From contig NC_081815.1 of assembly GCF_030704535.1 (NCBI RefSeq), forward strand, positions 17,655,001-17,719,000: a stretch of DNA of 64,000 nucleotides, read 5' to 3'. This DNA comes from Vitis vinifera. Taxonomy: Eukaryota > Streptophyta > Magnoliopsida > Vitales > Vitaceae. Of this stretch, positions 46,947-58,153 are shown in pieces. The notes under the pieces were generated by a model. The model was not told the origin of the DNA, made no database searches, and saw only the letters and a list, made by a program, of their open reading frames with translations. Within the stretch, counting starts at the first letter, position 1. Each line of letters starts with the position of its first letter. The position numbers and the translations under genes were made by a program.

Positions 46947-49900
46947 TCAACCATACCTTTTGCGGAGGAGGAGAAAATGCTGCTCGTTATTTACTTGGAC
47001 TTGCTTTCTGCTGTGAAATTCATCTGTGGTAACTCTAAAAAGCGGGCAATCCTGCGTGTGCAGTTGTTCCAAGGATGGGCATTGAATACTTGCAAATCCG
47101 GAGTAGAAGCCTGTGAGCAGTGGAAGATTTTGCAGAGATAAATTCTTCAATTGCGGTAAGATGATCTTCTCCATTGCTTCTTCCTTCTGTTTTTCAACAA
47201 TCTCCTTCACTCTTGATTTATGGGACATGTTACTGGATGCTTCTCCCTTATCTTCTCCAATTATTACCTCTAAACCACCACAATCCTCGATCCATAACTC
47301 TTCAAGTTGCAGAAGACATCGAGACACGGTGATGGCAAAGAGATTTCTTAATTTCTTGCACGCAATCACAGTTAAAATCTTGAGCTTGTTGAAGATTGCT
47401 AGTTCAGCAGGACCATTCCAAATGTTCTTCAGCTGAGGCAGCTTATCTAACTTCATTTCCCTCAATTTTCTCAACAAGATTTGTTCTTTCCCGAGCCCTT
47501 CAGACCTAAAGATGTCTTCCAAACTATTGCCACTCACATCAAGAACTTCCAAATTCTCTAGTCTTTTCAACAAATTTGGCTGCAGCAGTGTACCAACCAA
47601 CTCATCACACTGTTCCACCTGAAAAAACTTCAGTTTCCGCAATGAACCGGGTGGTAGTTCACCAACGCACATCACTTTCAAGTAATCCATATTGTGGACA
47701 CGCAGCTCTTCAAGGTTGTCAAAAACCGGTCTATTTAAAACATGTATGTCCGTATTCATGAGCTGCACTATCCCATAGCAACTCTGAACAAGGAGAGACT
47801 TGAGGCCATTTAGCCTACCTTGATCATACTCTGAAATAATGTTATGTAAACCACTGCCATGTATGTAGAACAGTTTCTCGGTTTTCTCAGTCACCACGCT
47901 GTTAAACCAATCTGGCAAGGTGTTGATGGTTGTGTTGAGAATCAAGGCTCTTGAACGAGCAGCCATGATTTTTGACAAATGCACATCCATGAGCCGCACG
48001 AATAAGTCCTCGCTCATGCATATGTTGAATTTTACCCAGTTTGGATTGGATACAACAGTTTGTGGAATGCATCCAGCATCTGTTATGTCCACCTTCAAAG
48101 TGTTTAAGTAAGGCAACCGTGTCAACTCATCGAACCCTGCATTTGTTTCTTGGTCCATCCCTTCAATCGGCTTCCCCCAGTCTCCAAAACTACCCTGCAG
48201 GTAGATTTCTTCTAACTGGGACAAGCTTAATAACAAGTTACTTCGAATTCTTTTGAGGTCGCTACTCATGGTGAAATCCAACATCCTTAGGCTGACTAAT
48301 TTTCCTATTTCTTCGGGCAACTCCTCAATACAGGATTCTCTGAGGCTGAGAATCTCAAGTTTTCTCAACTCTCCAAGTATCGATATGTCTGTTGACTTGC
48401 ATCCATCTAAACAAAGCGTCCTAAGGTTCAGCAGAAGCCCAAGTGACGAGGGTAGTGATGAGATATCCGCACCGTTCACATCCAAGACCCTTAGAGATTC
48501 CATCCTTTCAAAAAAGCCATCAGGAATCTCTTGAATGTCAATGTTATTCTGCAACAACAGTGTCTGGAGTTTCGGGCATACTAGGCCATCAGGGAGATCC
48601 TGGATTTCATTGGACATGAGTGAGATGGCTGTGTAGGCCTCATAGCTGTCCCTCCTTGGCCACTTCTTTAAGGCAGCACCAGAGTGCACAAGAAAGGCAA
48701 GTTCATCTCCAGCTGAAGCAATTGATATGGCGGTGTCCCGGACAACATCATGCATTTTCACGCACCCCTCTTGATCGCTGTTTAACAGCAAACTGCAAGC
48801 TTTAAGATGTTTGAGGAGGGAACTTGCTGCAGCCCTTGCTTCTTCCACTGTATTAGCATTTTGAAACAACCCTTGCCCGATCCCATACTTCACCAAGTCT
48901 TCGATGTTGATATTGGTGTCCTCCGGGAACAGGCAACAATTCAAAAAGCACCGCTTGGCGTCTTCATGTTTCAAGTAATCATAGCTAAACTTTATACATC
49001 TGAAAACCGTGTGATCATGATCATCTTTTGTAGGATTCGACATTTCAAGTTGTCGAGCAGCCTCTTTCCATTCTTCCAGGTCCTTGTCCCCCAGTGCTCT
49101 TGCAACTACTACTAGAGCAATTGGGAGACCCCCACATTCTTTGACAACCCTCCATGCTACGTCATGGAAATCAGGGGAATCGACCGCATTTCCTGCTTTC
49201 TTCCTAAACAACCTCCAAGAATCCTGCTCAGAGAGGATATGAAGAGGGACTTTTGCTTGGCTTTCCATGGCATGGCACACATTCTCCAGCCTTGTGGTCA
49301 ATATGATTTTCGATTTGCAAGCTTCAAGGTCCCTGCCACTAGGAACTCCTATTTTTGCTAACTCTATTCTCCCCCAGAGATCATCCAAGAATATGAGGAT
49401 CCTCCTTCCTCTCATTATCCTTTCCTTCAAATGGCCTGCCCTTCCGGCCTCAGTCTCATCGTCTAGCTTCACTGCCAACATATCTGCAATTTGACCTTGA
49501 ATCATCTTCAGGTTGATGTTTTGCGAAACAACAGCCTTGACCACATGATCAAACAGTTCATCTCTACGGGCCTGCACGCTTACTTGCTCCACCATGGTTG
49601 TTTTGCCCACGCCCCCCATTCCATAGACCCCGATGACATTAACGTTATCATCCCTTAGTGCCTTCATGACCTCATTCATTGCCTGTTGTGTTGATTCGAA
49701 GGCCTCAAAATCTCCCGTGGAGATCATGGACTCAATCTCCAAGGGCTTCCTAATTTGGAGCGAGACCCTGTCAAATTTTCCTTTATCTTGAAGTTCACCA
49801 ATGGTGACTGCATCTTTCACTGCTTTCCTGCTTAGCTTGTACCGCGATGTGCAATCAGGACAACACCCCCAAAAGCATCTCTTGTTCAATTTAAAATCAT

Positions 49901-50156
49901 CTATCACTTTCTCCACCTCCACTATAGCTGCATCAGCCCCTTTCAGCCATATCTGCACCTGAGCTTTGATTTCTTCTCCATTCATTTCAGCTGCTCGCAC
50001 AGATTCTTGGTTATCTTTCCTTAAGGCCTCTAGTGCTTCTACTTGAGCTTTGAGATTCTCCAAATTCTTCTTATAGTGGACCAGATAGCCTATCTGATGA
50101 GTAACCGGCCCCCACAGCTTCGTTCCAACACCCCAAATGAAAGTCACAATATCCAT
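46947..50156 (-). CDS. CC-NBS-LRR disease resistance protein (1069 aa)
   Basis: Intracellular immune receptor of the RPS2/RPS5 (CNL) type, in one exon. An N-terminal coiled coil (about residues 25-90) is followed by the NB-ARC domain: P-loop GMGGVGKTT 179-187, kinase-2 LIFLDDLW 254-261 ending in W as in non-TIR receptors, RNBS-B KIILTTR 283-289, GLPIAL 343-348, and MHD at 468-470 in VKMHDVVRD. Leucine-rich repeats run from about 505 to 1040. All nucleotide-binding motifs are intact, so the protein should be able to switch between ADP and ATP forms. There is no EDVID-like motif in the coiled coil. The last codons read AAAAG/GTATGG, a possible splice donor, so a spliced C-terminal extension is conceivable. 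Neighbours are ACD11-like genes and repeats, with no other NLR in the window. Confidence 0.95.
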   Translation of the reverse strand: MDIVTFIWGVGTKLWGPVTHQIGYLVHYKKNLENLKAQVEALEALRKDNQESVRAAEMNGEEIKAQVQIWLKGADAAIVEVEKVIDDFKLNKRCFWGCCPDCTSRYKLSRKAVKDAVTIGELQDKGKFDRVSLQIRKPLEIESMISTGDFEAFESTQQAMNEVMKALRDDNVNVIGVYGMGGVGKTTMVEQVSVQARRDELFDHVVKAVVSQNINLKMIQGQIADMLAVKLDDETEAGRAGHLKERIMRGRRILIFLDDLWGRIELAKIGVPSGRDLEACKSKIILTTRLENVCHAMESQAKVPLHILSEQDSWRLFRKKAGNAVDSPDFHDVAWRVVKECGGLPIALVVVARALGDKDLEEWKEAARQLEMSNPTKDDHDHTVFRCIKFSYDYLKHEDAKRCFLNCCLFPEDTNINIEDLVKYGIGQGLFQNANTVEEARAAASSLLKHLKACSLLLNSDQEGCVKMHDVVRDTAISIASAGDELAFLVHSGAALKKWPRRDSYEAYTAISLMSNEIQDLPDGLVCPKLQTLLLQNNIDIQEIPDGFFERMESLRVLDVNGADISSLPSSLGLLLNLRTLCLDGCKSTDISILGELRKLEILSLRESCIEELPEEIGKLVSLRMLDFTMSSDLKRIRSNLLLSLSQLEEIYLQGSFGDWGKPIEGMDQETNAGFDELTRLPYLNTLKVDITDAGCIPQTVVSNPNWVKFNICMSEDLFVRLMDVHLSKIMAARSRALILNTTINTLPDWFNSVVTEKTEKLFYIHGSGLHNIISEYDQGRLNGLKSLLVQSCYGIVQLMNTDIHVLNRPVFDNLEELRVHNMDYLKVMCVGELPPGSLRKLKFFQVEQCDELVGTLLQPNLLKRLENLEVLDVSGNSLEDIFRSEGLGKEQILLRKLREMKLDKLPQLKNIWNGPAELAIFNKLKILTVIACKKLRNLFAITVSRCLLQLEELWIEDCGGLEVIIGEDKGEASSNMSHKSRVKEIVEKQKEEAMEKIILPQLKNLSLQNLPLLTGFYSGFASIQCPSLEQLHTQDCPLFRVTTDEFHSRKQVQVNNEQHFLLLRKRYG

Positions 50157-50560
50157 ATATAACTATAGTTTTTGTCTTAAGATACCTTTGCCACCAGAAC
50201 TTGAAAGTTAGTTATACTTCAAATGAACCTATGAACATCATGCATAAACAATACACTAAAGATTAACTAAAAATTCTTTCAATTGGCTTTGTGTAATACT
50301 TTTTCAAAGAATTGATCACCTAATAGTTACAATAGCAATTATCTAAAGAAGTGGATTATATATGAAAAACAAGATTAATTAGTGATTTTTCTTGAGCTCA
50401 TGCATAAACAACTACACACACAAAACATAGTGAGTTAGGAAAGTACCTGATGAGGAGTCAGTCAGTTTCCAGCTTCAGTTGTTACAGACAGGCAGCAAAG
50501 AAGCTTAAAGCCTGAAAGTATGTAGCTGGTTTAATTTGGTTTCTTTGAGGAAGGACAATA
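50157..50560 (-). promoter_or_regulatory. 5' UTR of the NLR gene with a possible intron
   Basis: On the minus strand CATCAG/GTACTTTCC at about 50447/50446 is a good splice donor upstream of the ATG; candidate acceptors lie near 50180-50190. Leader introns are common in this receptor family. Exact borders need transcripts. Confidence 0.35.
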
Positions 50561-51459
50561 GATAGTGGAGTAGTAAAGAGGACACAGACAAGCATATTTT
50601 CAAGATGAAGTGGGTGGTGGAATAAAGCAAAAACAAAGCGGGTTCAAATATTTGATTCTTTTGTACTCGTCCTATATGTTGCAGTCTGGCATGTTAGAAT
50701 GAGCTGTAAGGGCATTGTTGCTATCTTTTCCATATGATTGTGTTCAGAACATTCTAGTTTCTTTTTGGGTTTGGATTAATTTAATTGAGAAAGGATCAAA
50801 TGTTAAGATTGAAAATTTTGAGAACTTTCTCTTTTAATCTCTTTCCATCAATTTAATACAAGGGAAAACTCAATTGGCTTTACTTAATCCAACCCGATAT
50901 TTGAATGGGCCTGAGTAATTAATTAAATTAATTTTAGTAATTTAGTATGGTTGTGGTTGAATCTTTTAACCCAAACTCAATTTAATTAAGATGGAACTAA
51001 ATCAAATCTAGTTTAATATTTATATAAATTTATAATTTAGGTTTGATGTATGATAAAATCTTTTTAATATGCTTTTAACATATTTATGAAAAATGTATTA
51101 AATTCTAACTATATCATATATTATTTCATTTAATATTCAAGGGAATGGTTATTCAAATTGATTGTATGACAAAGTACTTTTCTTTCTTTGTATCCAAAAT
51201 AATTTATTCCAAATGCCTTCTTGAGTCTGGCCGAAGTATGATTGGGCAATCTCAAATATCACTTGGACTATCTATCTGTGTTTACTCATCTTATGTGCCC
51301 TTTTATGAGTTGGTTTTGGAGGAAAAGTTCTTGTTAATTTGTGTTTTGGTGATGAATTTGAACAACATAAGCCCTTACAAATCCAGAAGGTTTCTTCGTT
51401 AAGAGTCAATGAACCATCACATTATTAATGGGTCCAATGATCCACATTTTGCTTCAAAA
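50561..51459. other. Intergenic, probable NLR promoter side
   Basis: AT-rich. An 85-codon plus-strand open stretch (51145-51402) has no recognised features. Confidence 0.4.
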
Positions 51460-52480
51460 AGACAAGAAAAGAAGGCTAAAGCCCTAACCACTAAGGAGGT
51501 TTGTATAGGCTTTCAATGGGCTTAAGTGACTTGAGCTCATATTCGATTTATGTCACTTAATCCAACTCACTTAGGTTATAATCAATTAATTAAACTATTG
51601 GGCTTCAATTAATCAATTAACTCAATCTAGAAATAACATTCACAAGCTTTTGTACAACCTTACCTTTTCACCAAAACACTTTTATGCACTCATGTGTAAA
51701 AATAGCTCAACCCTCAAATACTATCACCTAGGAATATAAGTATAAGCAGAGACCATTAGGACCCATAAGAAAATACAAACTCCTTAAAAATTTCAATTCT
51801 GAAATTGACTCAATATCCCACTATTGAAAATCAACTACATTCCAATACCCTATGATATTAAATTGAAATTAAAAAAAAAAAAAAAAACTTAGATTTGTGT
51901 CCTACTATCCACTACTTGCAAAATCCCCATGAATGTCCATAATCTAAGGAGATATATACTATCAACCTCTCAAGATTACTTCTCCAATCTTTAAGTAACA
52001 TATCTTCCTATTATGTGATCAAATGATATATCTAGCTCACAAAATGCATATGTCAAATTCCACTAAAAGAATTACTACGACACCATAGATTTCATGATCA
52101 CAAGTCCTCAAGATCACCTAAAATAATATATTGTCTCAATGTCATGAAATATTAAGGTGACTATATTAAGAATACCTATTGTCATCAACCTCCATCAATA
52201 TTGACCCAATCCATAAAGAATATATAACCACCTTAGAGTCTCACTCGTAGGTCAAAGCCTCTTAATGATTTCAGCACAAACCTAATATCCTTTTAAAATT
52301 GAGAATTCATACAATATAATAGTTTGACAAATCATAACTATTAGATAACTCCCATCATGATTCATGTAGGTCTTGTCTAATATATAACCATACTTATTAG
52401 TACACTCATTATGGGAAACTCATCCTAATGCATAAATTTCGTGAAGTCCTGCAAAATTAACAAAACTATAGGAAAAATAA
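51460..52480 (-). repeat. Dispersed repeat, copy 2 (inverted relative to 20270)
   Basis: Reverse complement aligns with about 20400-21420 through several conserved blocks, with roughly a quarter of positions changed. A poly-A run at 51871-51888 interrupts it. Confidence 0.55.
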
Positions 52481-52576
52481 TGTGAATAAAAATTTGTATT
52501 AAAAAATTAATAATTGTGGAATACAATCTCAATGTCAATATTCTTTACAAAAGAATATTTTCCCTTTATTCTTTCA

Positions 52577-52945
52577 CTTTGATCACAATTTAAAAGTAGA
52601 TGACTAAAGTGTTTTCTTGATTTTGAAAGTCAATCGAGGGTTTAGAATAGCTTATTTCTAAATGGCTTTGTCAAAAGACGAAGAACACGTGTATAGTTCT
52701 TCTATAATTTTTCAAACTAGTAGGAAGATTTTGTGAAGCCTTAAGTCAATTGAGGGCCTAGAGTGGCTTATTCCTAAATGACTTTGATTACAACCCAAAA
52801 GTTGATGATGAAGGTGGTTTTTTTTTTTTTTACTTTAAAAGTCAATTGAGAGGCTAAATTGGCTTTTCCTTGATGACTTTGTCAAAAGGCAAAAAACACA
52901 TATATAGTTTTTTTGTAATTTCTCAAACTTACAGGGAGATTGAAT
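52577..52945. repeat. Imperfect tandem repeat, about 211-bp period
   Basis: TTTGATCACAATTTAAAAGT at 52579 recurs as TTTGATTACAACCCAAAAGT at about 52786, followed in both by AGTCAAT(C/T)GAG and CTTTGTCAAAAG. One full and one partial unit. No function evident. Confidence 0.6.
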
Positions 52946-53328
52946 TAAATTTGGAATCCTCGAGACTTAGTTGTTTAATTCAAAGAATTTGGTTCCTTAA
53001 TTTTGGTAACTTGTCTCTTTCATTAAAGAAATTTGTTAACAAGAGAATATTTATTTTTAATTCTCTTTTGACTTCGGAACATTTGTTTCCTTTATAAATT
53101 TGTCAACGAGATAATATTTATTTTTTTAATTCTCTTTTGACTACAATTAAAAGATTTGATTTTATATGCCAAACTAAATTTTGTGACCGTCCAAATTTCA
53201 CCATGTGTCATCTTTTGAATATATGCCACATGTCATGCCCAAATTTGATTAAATTGGGAAGCCACAATTTTAAAGACCAATTTAGTAATAATTTAATTTA
53301 ATAAAAAAAGTTGATATCTATATTTTAG
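52946..53328. other. Intergenic, nothing recognised
   Basis: AT-rich with a short local duplication (TTTATTTTTAATTCTCTTTTGACT near 53045 and 53115). No gene. Confidence 0.4.
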
Positions 53329-53620
53329 TTATTAGAAAATTTGAAGGAAAATGTGAGGAAAGGCAAATATAGAAGAAAAGTAGAAGAAGAAAAAATAAAA
53401 AAAAATAAAAAAATAGATTTAAAGTTAGTAAATTATTTTTATGTACTACTTTAAACTCTTTTCACTTATTTAACTTGTCTATGTAAAGATTAAATAATTT
53501 AAAACTATATAAATTTCTTAATAATTTTAATTATATTTAATTTTCTTCAATATTTTTTATAGTAAGACCAAATATGAAAAAATTATTTTCCTTAATTTTT
53601 TTTTTAAAACCAAACATAAC
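53329..53620. mobile_element. MITE, Harbinger-type family 1
   Basis: Left end drifted (GTTATTAGAAAATTTGAAGG); right end AAAACCAAACATAAC matches the family terminus. The core is shared with 18741 and 55266. Confidence 0.6.
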
Positions 53621-53983
53621 TTTAAAGTTCCTCTATCAAAATTTTCCCTCTTAATAGAATAATATCTCAATATGGTTGCTAGGAAACTTGAATTGAGAGT
53701 GCGGGAAAATGTGAAAATAGGCAACCAATATGATTTCAAATGGTTACAACATTTAAATGTTTGGAGGGTTGAAATGGATGTCGATCTCTTAACTTAGGAA
53801 ATGGTTGAAATGAAACCGATTTAATTTAGCAAAATGAGAGGAGATTCCAAAGTCACAACAAATGTCTGAATAAAACATGATAAAGGAATACAAACTTACA
53901 CATTGTACCTTATACATTTTGACTTAAATTGCATGGAATTGACATGTCACCTTCCAATACAACGATCATTTACTTTGCACTCA

Positions 53984-56665
53984 TCAAATTAATCCAAGTA
54001 TCTCATCACCCGACACCCTTGAATGGAATAAATTTTCGATGTATTGTATGATTGGAGCTGATGTAACAACAAAATTTTGCATTTGAGCATTCACTGTTGC
54101 CTCTGAAAACCAAAGACAATGCCATTAGAATGTTTTGTATATATTTATGTTTGCTAGTTTTATACACATATATATACATTAAAAATTGATAAATAAATGT
54201 AATTGGTCATCTCAACTTCAATGAGGATTTGGATAAATCATTAACTAGTGATTTTAAAAAGTGTTTTTAGTTTTTTTTAGTACTTAAAAAATAAAAAAAA
54301 TTCAAGTATTAAAAATGTTAAAAATACTTTTTAAAATTAGTACCAAACGCACTTTAAAGAGCATTTGATAGTGATTTTAATAAGTATTTTTAGTCTTTCT
54401 AATACTTGAAAAATAAAAATTTTCAAGTATTAGAAAAGTCAAAAACACTTTCTAAAATCAGTACCAAACACACTCTAAGAATGCGTTTGGTAGTGATTTT
54501 AGAAAACATTTCTAACTTTTCCAACACTTGATGACATAATTTTTTAAGTATTAAAAAAATTAGAAACATTTCCTAAAATCACTATCAAACAGACACTAAA
54601 AGTATGTTTGACAATAATAGTGTTTCTATTCGAAAAGTTTTTAATGGAAATATTTTCTTAGAAAGTATTTTTAGAAAAATCACGTATCATATGTTTCTTT
54701 AAAAAATATTACAAATTATTTTTTAATATTATAAGTGATTTTTTAGATTTTTTAAAGTGTTTCCTAAGCTTTATCAAATACTTAATTTTTTATTTTTTTT
54801 TCAAAAACACTTTTTAAGTTAAAAGCACTTCTTAAAACGACTGTAAAACAAACTCTATGACTAAATTTAAGTACTACCCCATGGTTATAATGCAATGTGT
54901 TGACTGATCGTAGCAATCCTTACTAAGTTATATATTGAAACTAGTTCAAGTTTAGCACTATTTCACATGGACTTACCATTTTCATTCAGTTTCTTCATGA
55001 GCCTTGCCTTTGTAGGAAGAGTCGGTAATGAAGCAGAAACTGCTGTTCTGATCGCCCAGCCATGGTAGGGAGCAAAAACCTGTTGATATGCTGTGGAAAC
55101 TGGACCCATGATGGAGTTTCCTCTATGATAATATCATTGCATTATCCGTGATCAATCCAAAAGCTCACTTATCGGATTACAAGTCAATAATATATATTAA
55201 CTCGCTATACACCACCACTTAAAACTTTAACACCATTTTAAATTATCAATTTTAATAGAAACTTACCCTATGTTTGGTTCTCGAAAAAATTGAGAGAAAA
55301 TATAAAGAAAATAAAATAGAGGGGAAAAGTAAAAAAAAAAAAAAAAATTAAAATCAATAAATTATTTTATATGTTTTTTCAAACACATTTAATTTATTTT
55401 CCTCAATTATTATAAAGATTAAATAATTTTAAAATACTTTAATTTTTAACTAATTTTAATTATATTTGATTTTCTTTAATATTTTTCATATTGAAACCAA
55501 ATATGATAAAACCATTTTTCTTAGTATTTTTTTCTTTCTTTAATACTTTTCGGAAACCAAACATAACCTTAAATAAGCAATATAAAGAAATTTATTAACA
55601 TACCTTCTGGCTAAAATTTGTTCGAAGATCACCTTGAGCATGTCAATTGAACGCTTTACTCGAACAAGGTTTCTTGAATTACTATTCGAGCTCTTTGCAC
55701 AATTCAACCCAATTTCACGATCAATCATAGCATCTAGTGTACTAACATACCTTGATGCTTCCATGAGATTATCAACCTTTCATTGAGAAACAAATGAAAT
55801 TGCTAGTTATGAAGCTAGCTTTTTTCACACAATTTTAATAACTAATATATTTTTCTTTATGTCAATAAAAGAGAATTTTCATATTCATACTATACATGTG
55901 AAAATATAAAACCCAAAAATAAACTTCTTAAGATTTTGTGTTACCAGACATTTAGAATAGATGCAAATTCTCCCAATTTGTGGCCTCCCATACGATATGT
56001 TATATAAATAGGCAAATGCTCATTTCCACTATAAATGGCAATAATATGACCGATCATTGTGGGTATAATGGTAGATGTTTGGGACGAAGTTACTATTATT
56101 TCTTTTTTCCACTTTATGTTAAGCATAGCAATTAACTTAAATAACATAGTCACTCGAATTCAAGTAGGATTTGACCTTGATTCAGAGCTTTAAGGTTTCA
56201 CTTTGTTTAAAGCTTTAGATTCAATTCATTCTAGGGGCGGAGCTGCCATTGATTATAAGAAATATAACTTTATTAAAAATAAAAATAAAGGGGAGAGAGG
56301 GAGGATGCTTAACCACTAGGCTAAATTTGTATTTTTGCTTAAACCAGGTCCCTCTAATAACTTTGTAACAGTATTGAACTTACTGCATGCGTGCCTATTT
56401 TGAAAAAGAACCTGAGATCAAATGAAAAAGAAAATGAAACCAGCCTTCAAGGGGTGAACTTCTGTGATTAGAAAATCACCTTAGAAGAGAATTCTATCTC
56501 GACAAACTTGAAAGCAATGCCCAGGAAACCGATGAGAGGGGAGACAAGGCGGCAGGCACGAGCAAACTGGCTGACCTCAAGCCGGGGATTAGGAGAATTC
56601 AGAGATTCCGCAAGCTCTATGAAGGCATCTGCAATTTTTGTGAGGGGTCTATCTCTTGCTGCCAT
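53984..56665 (-). CDS. ACD11-like glycolipid transfer protein, gene D (207 aa)
   Basis: Exons 56480-56665, 55604-55776, 54977-55122 and 53984-54102 (186+173+146+119 nt), GT-AG borders, open throughout, 207 residues. Landmarks: LNSPNP near residue 22, [18 protein letters not shown] at the exon 1 end, VDNL opening exon 2, [15 protein letters not shown] with both head-group arginines, [12 protein letters not shown] with the conserved His, and a Tyr-Ile-Glu-Asn-Leu-Phe helix near the end. As in A-C, ACD11 Asp60 is replaced by Glu. By eye this copy is the closest of the four to ACD11. All three introns are longer than in A-C, because introns 2 and 3 contain MITEs. The start codon is followed by MAARDRPL and no upstream in-frame ATG competes. 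Confidence 0.93.
54240..54597. mobile_element. Three palindromic MITEs in tandem in intron 3 of gene D
   Basis: Three head-to-tail units of about 119 bp (54240-54356, 54360-54478, 54481-54597). Each is itself a near-perfect palindrome starting with TTTGATAGTGATTTT-like and ending AAATCAGTACCAAACRCAC-like sequence. RNA from this intron should fold into three long hairpins. Confidence 0.75.
54603..54856. mobile_element. Foldback MITE-like element in intron 3 of gene D
   Basis: Begins GTATGTTTGACAATAATAG and ends GACTGTAAAACAAACTC, imperfect inverted repeats around an AT-rich core. A similar but shorter element is at 60575. Confidence 0.5.
55266..55568. mobile_element. MITE, Harbinger-type family 1, with TTA duplication, in intron 2 of gene D
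   Basis: CCCTATGTTTGGTTCTCG and CGGAAACCAAACATAACC are inverted; TTA lies at 55263-55265 and 55569-55571. It ends about 35 bp from the exon 2 splice donor. Confidence 0.82.
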
Positions 56666-56699
56666 TATTGAAGAGAGCTTGCTGGCTTCTTCCTTCTAA

Positions 56700-57415
56700 G
56701 CTTTACTTATTCTTCATCCATGTGGGGTGCTGAAGAGGCGAGGAAAAAAGCAGTAGAAGCAGAAGCTGTTCCATCCATGAAAATATTCTCTACAGAGAAA
56801 AGGGAAGGGAAGTACGCACTTACATAGATGGAATATTTGTAGGCTAAAGCTAATTTATCAGAGACTGTGCTTTGCTAACTGTTAGCTTAAAGTAAAAGCC
56901 AATTTGCTGTCTCTTCACTATAACATTTTCTTCTTCTATCCTCTTATTACCAAGCAGCTGTGGCTCAAAAGAAGGCTTGTGTGTGTGTGTGTGTGTGTGT
57001 GTGTTAAGGGGTGATTATATTGATAGTTGACTCAGCAGGTCTTGACACAAATTGATCACAACATTTCAAATTGATATTAGGGTGTATAATATGTATATCT
57101 TAAAGAGCATGATATACATTTTGAACTGAAATCAATTATTCAACATGGTATCAAAGTTTGGTTTAACTTGAGGTTTGGTTTCTCATCTCTCCCAATGTGC
57201 AGTTCTTTGTATATGAATCTCTCCCTCAACTTGCAGTTCTATCTTGCACATGATTCTCTCTCCCGTCTATCATTCCACAAGTTGGGTATGGGCCACTAGT
57301 GAAGGAAGATGTTAAAAAGATGATATTATGTTTTAAAAAAATATAGAAAATGTCTTTCATTTCTATCTGATCCGAGTAGAATTATTATAAGTCTACATGC
57401 ACGAATTGAGCTATA
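56700..57415. other. 5' flank of gene D
   Basis: No gene recognised. A (TG)n microsatellite of 13 units lies at 56979-57004. Confidence 0.5.
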
Positions 57416-57584
57416 TTTTTTTTTTATAATCGTGGATGTCCGAGCCAGTTTACGCGTACCTCGATTAATCCCATGAGCCCCTGAAGTTAACGACGGGGTA
57501 AACCTCTAGTGGTCCTGAGGGGACTCAAATTGGTGACCATTGGAGAGCAAATCCAAGACCGGACCAACTGAGTTAGCCCTCAGG
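57416..57584 (-). mobile_element. tRNA-derived SINE, Au-like
   Basis: On the minus strand the element starts CCTGAGGGCTAACTCAGTTG, containing a pol III A box (TAACTCAGTTGG), then a B-box-like TTTGAGTCCCC about 40 bp later (57521-57531), and ends CTCGGACATCCACGATTATA plus an A-tail (T-run at 57416-57425). This layout and the 3' end match the plant Au SINE family as I know it. No target duplication was evident. Confidence 0.75.
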
Positions 57585-58153
57585 ATTAGCCAAACAGTTC
57601 ATATATGAGGCATACTCAAGTTGATGCTAGCCTATAAATCAAAAGTACTCAACTCAACATACTCAACATGAGCCTCGACCAATACTCAACTCAACTCAAC
57701 TCAACTTGTTTATATTTATTATATTAAGAACTAACCTAGTCACTTTTAGAAAGTAACTTTTGGGATATGAATTGATTTATTTACTTGATAATGTTAACAA
57801 GTTCAAAATATGTCAAAAACTTGAATACGATGTTAAGTTATTAAATTAATCTAAAACTTAAGTTATCACGAAATGAATCAAAGTATATTGAAAGTAAACT
57901 TGGTTGCAATCTTTGATAGTATTATAGGGTTAATTTCACTCACTTTTTTTTAGGATTTTGTTAAATATATTTGACCTTCTTTAATTTGAAATTTCATCGA
58001 AAACTTCATTTATTTTAATTAAATGAGAGAAATAAGTGAAAATAATAAAAAAGAAAGTATAGAAAATATATTTAATGAAATTTCAAATCAAGGATTAGAT
58101 ATATTTAGTAAAACTTAAATAAATAAATAAATAAAAGGTTAATGATATTTTTG
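57585..58153. other. Intergenic, nothing recognised
   Basis: AT-rich; a short ACTCAACTCAACTCAACT run lies at about 57686. No gene. Confidence 0.45.

Noticed and set aside
47113..49494. Plus-strand frames across the NLR gene
   Set aside because: Antisense shadows of a 1069-codon gene with all expected domains.
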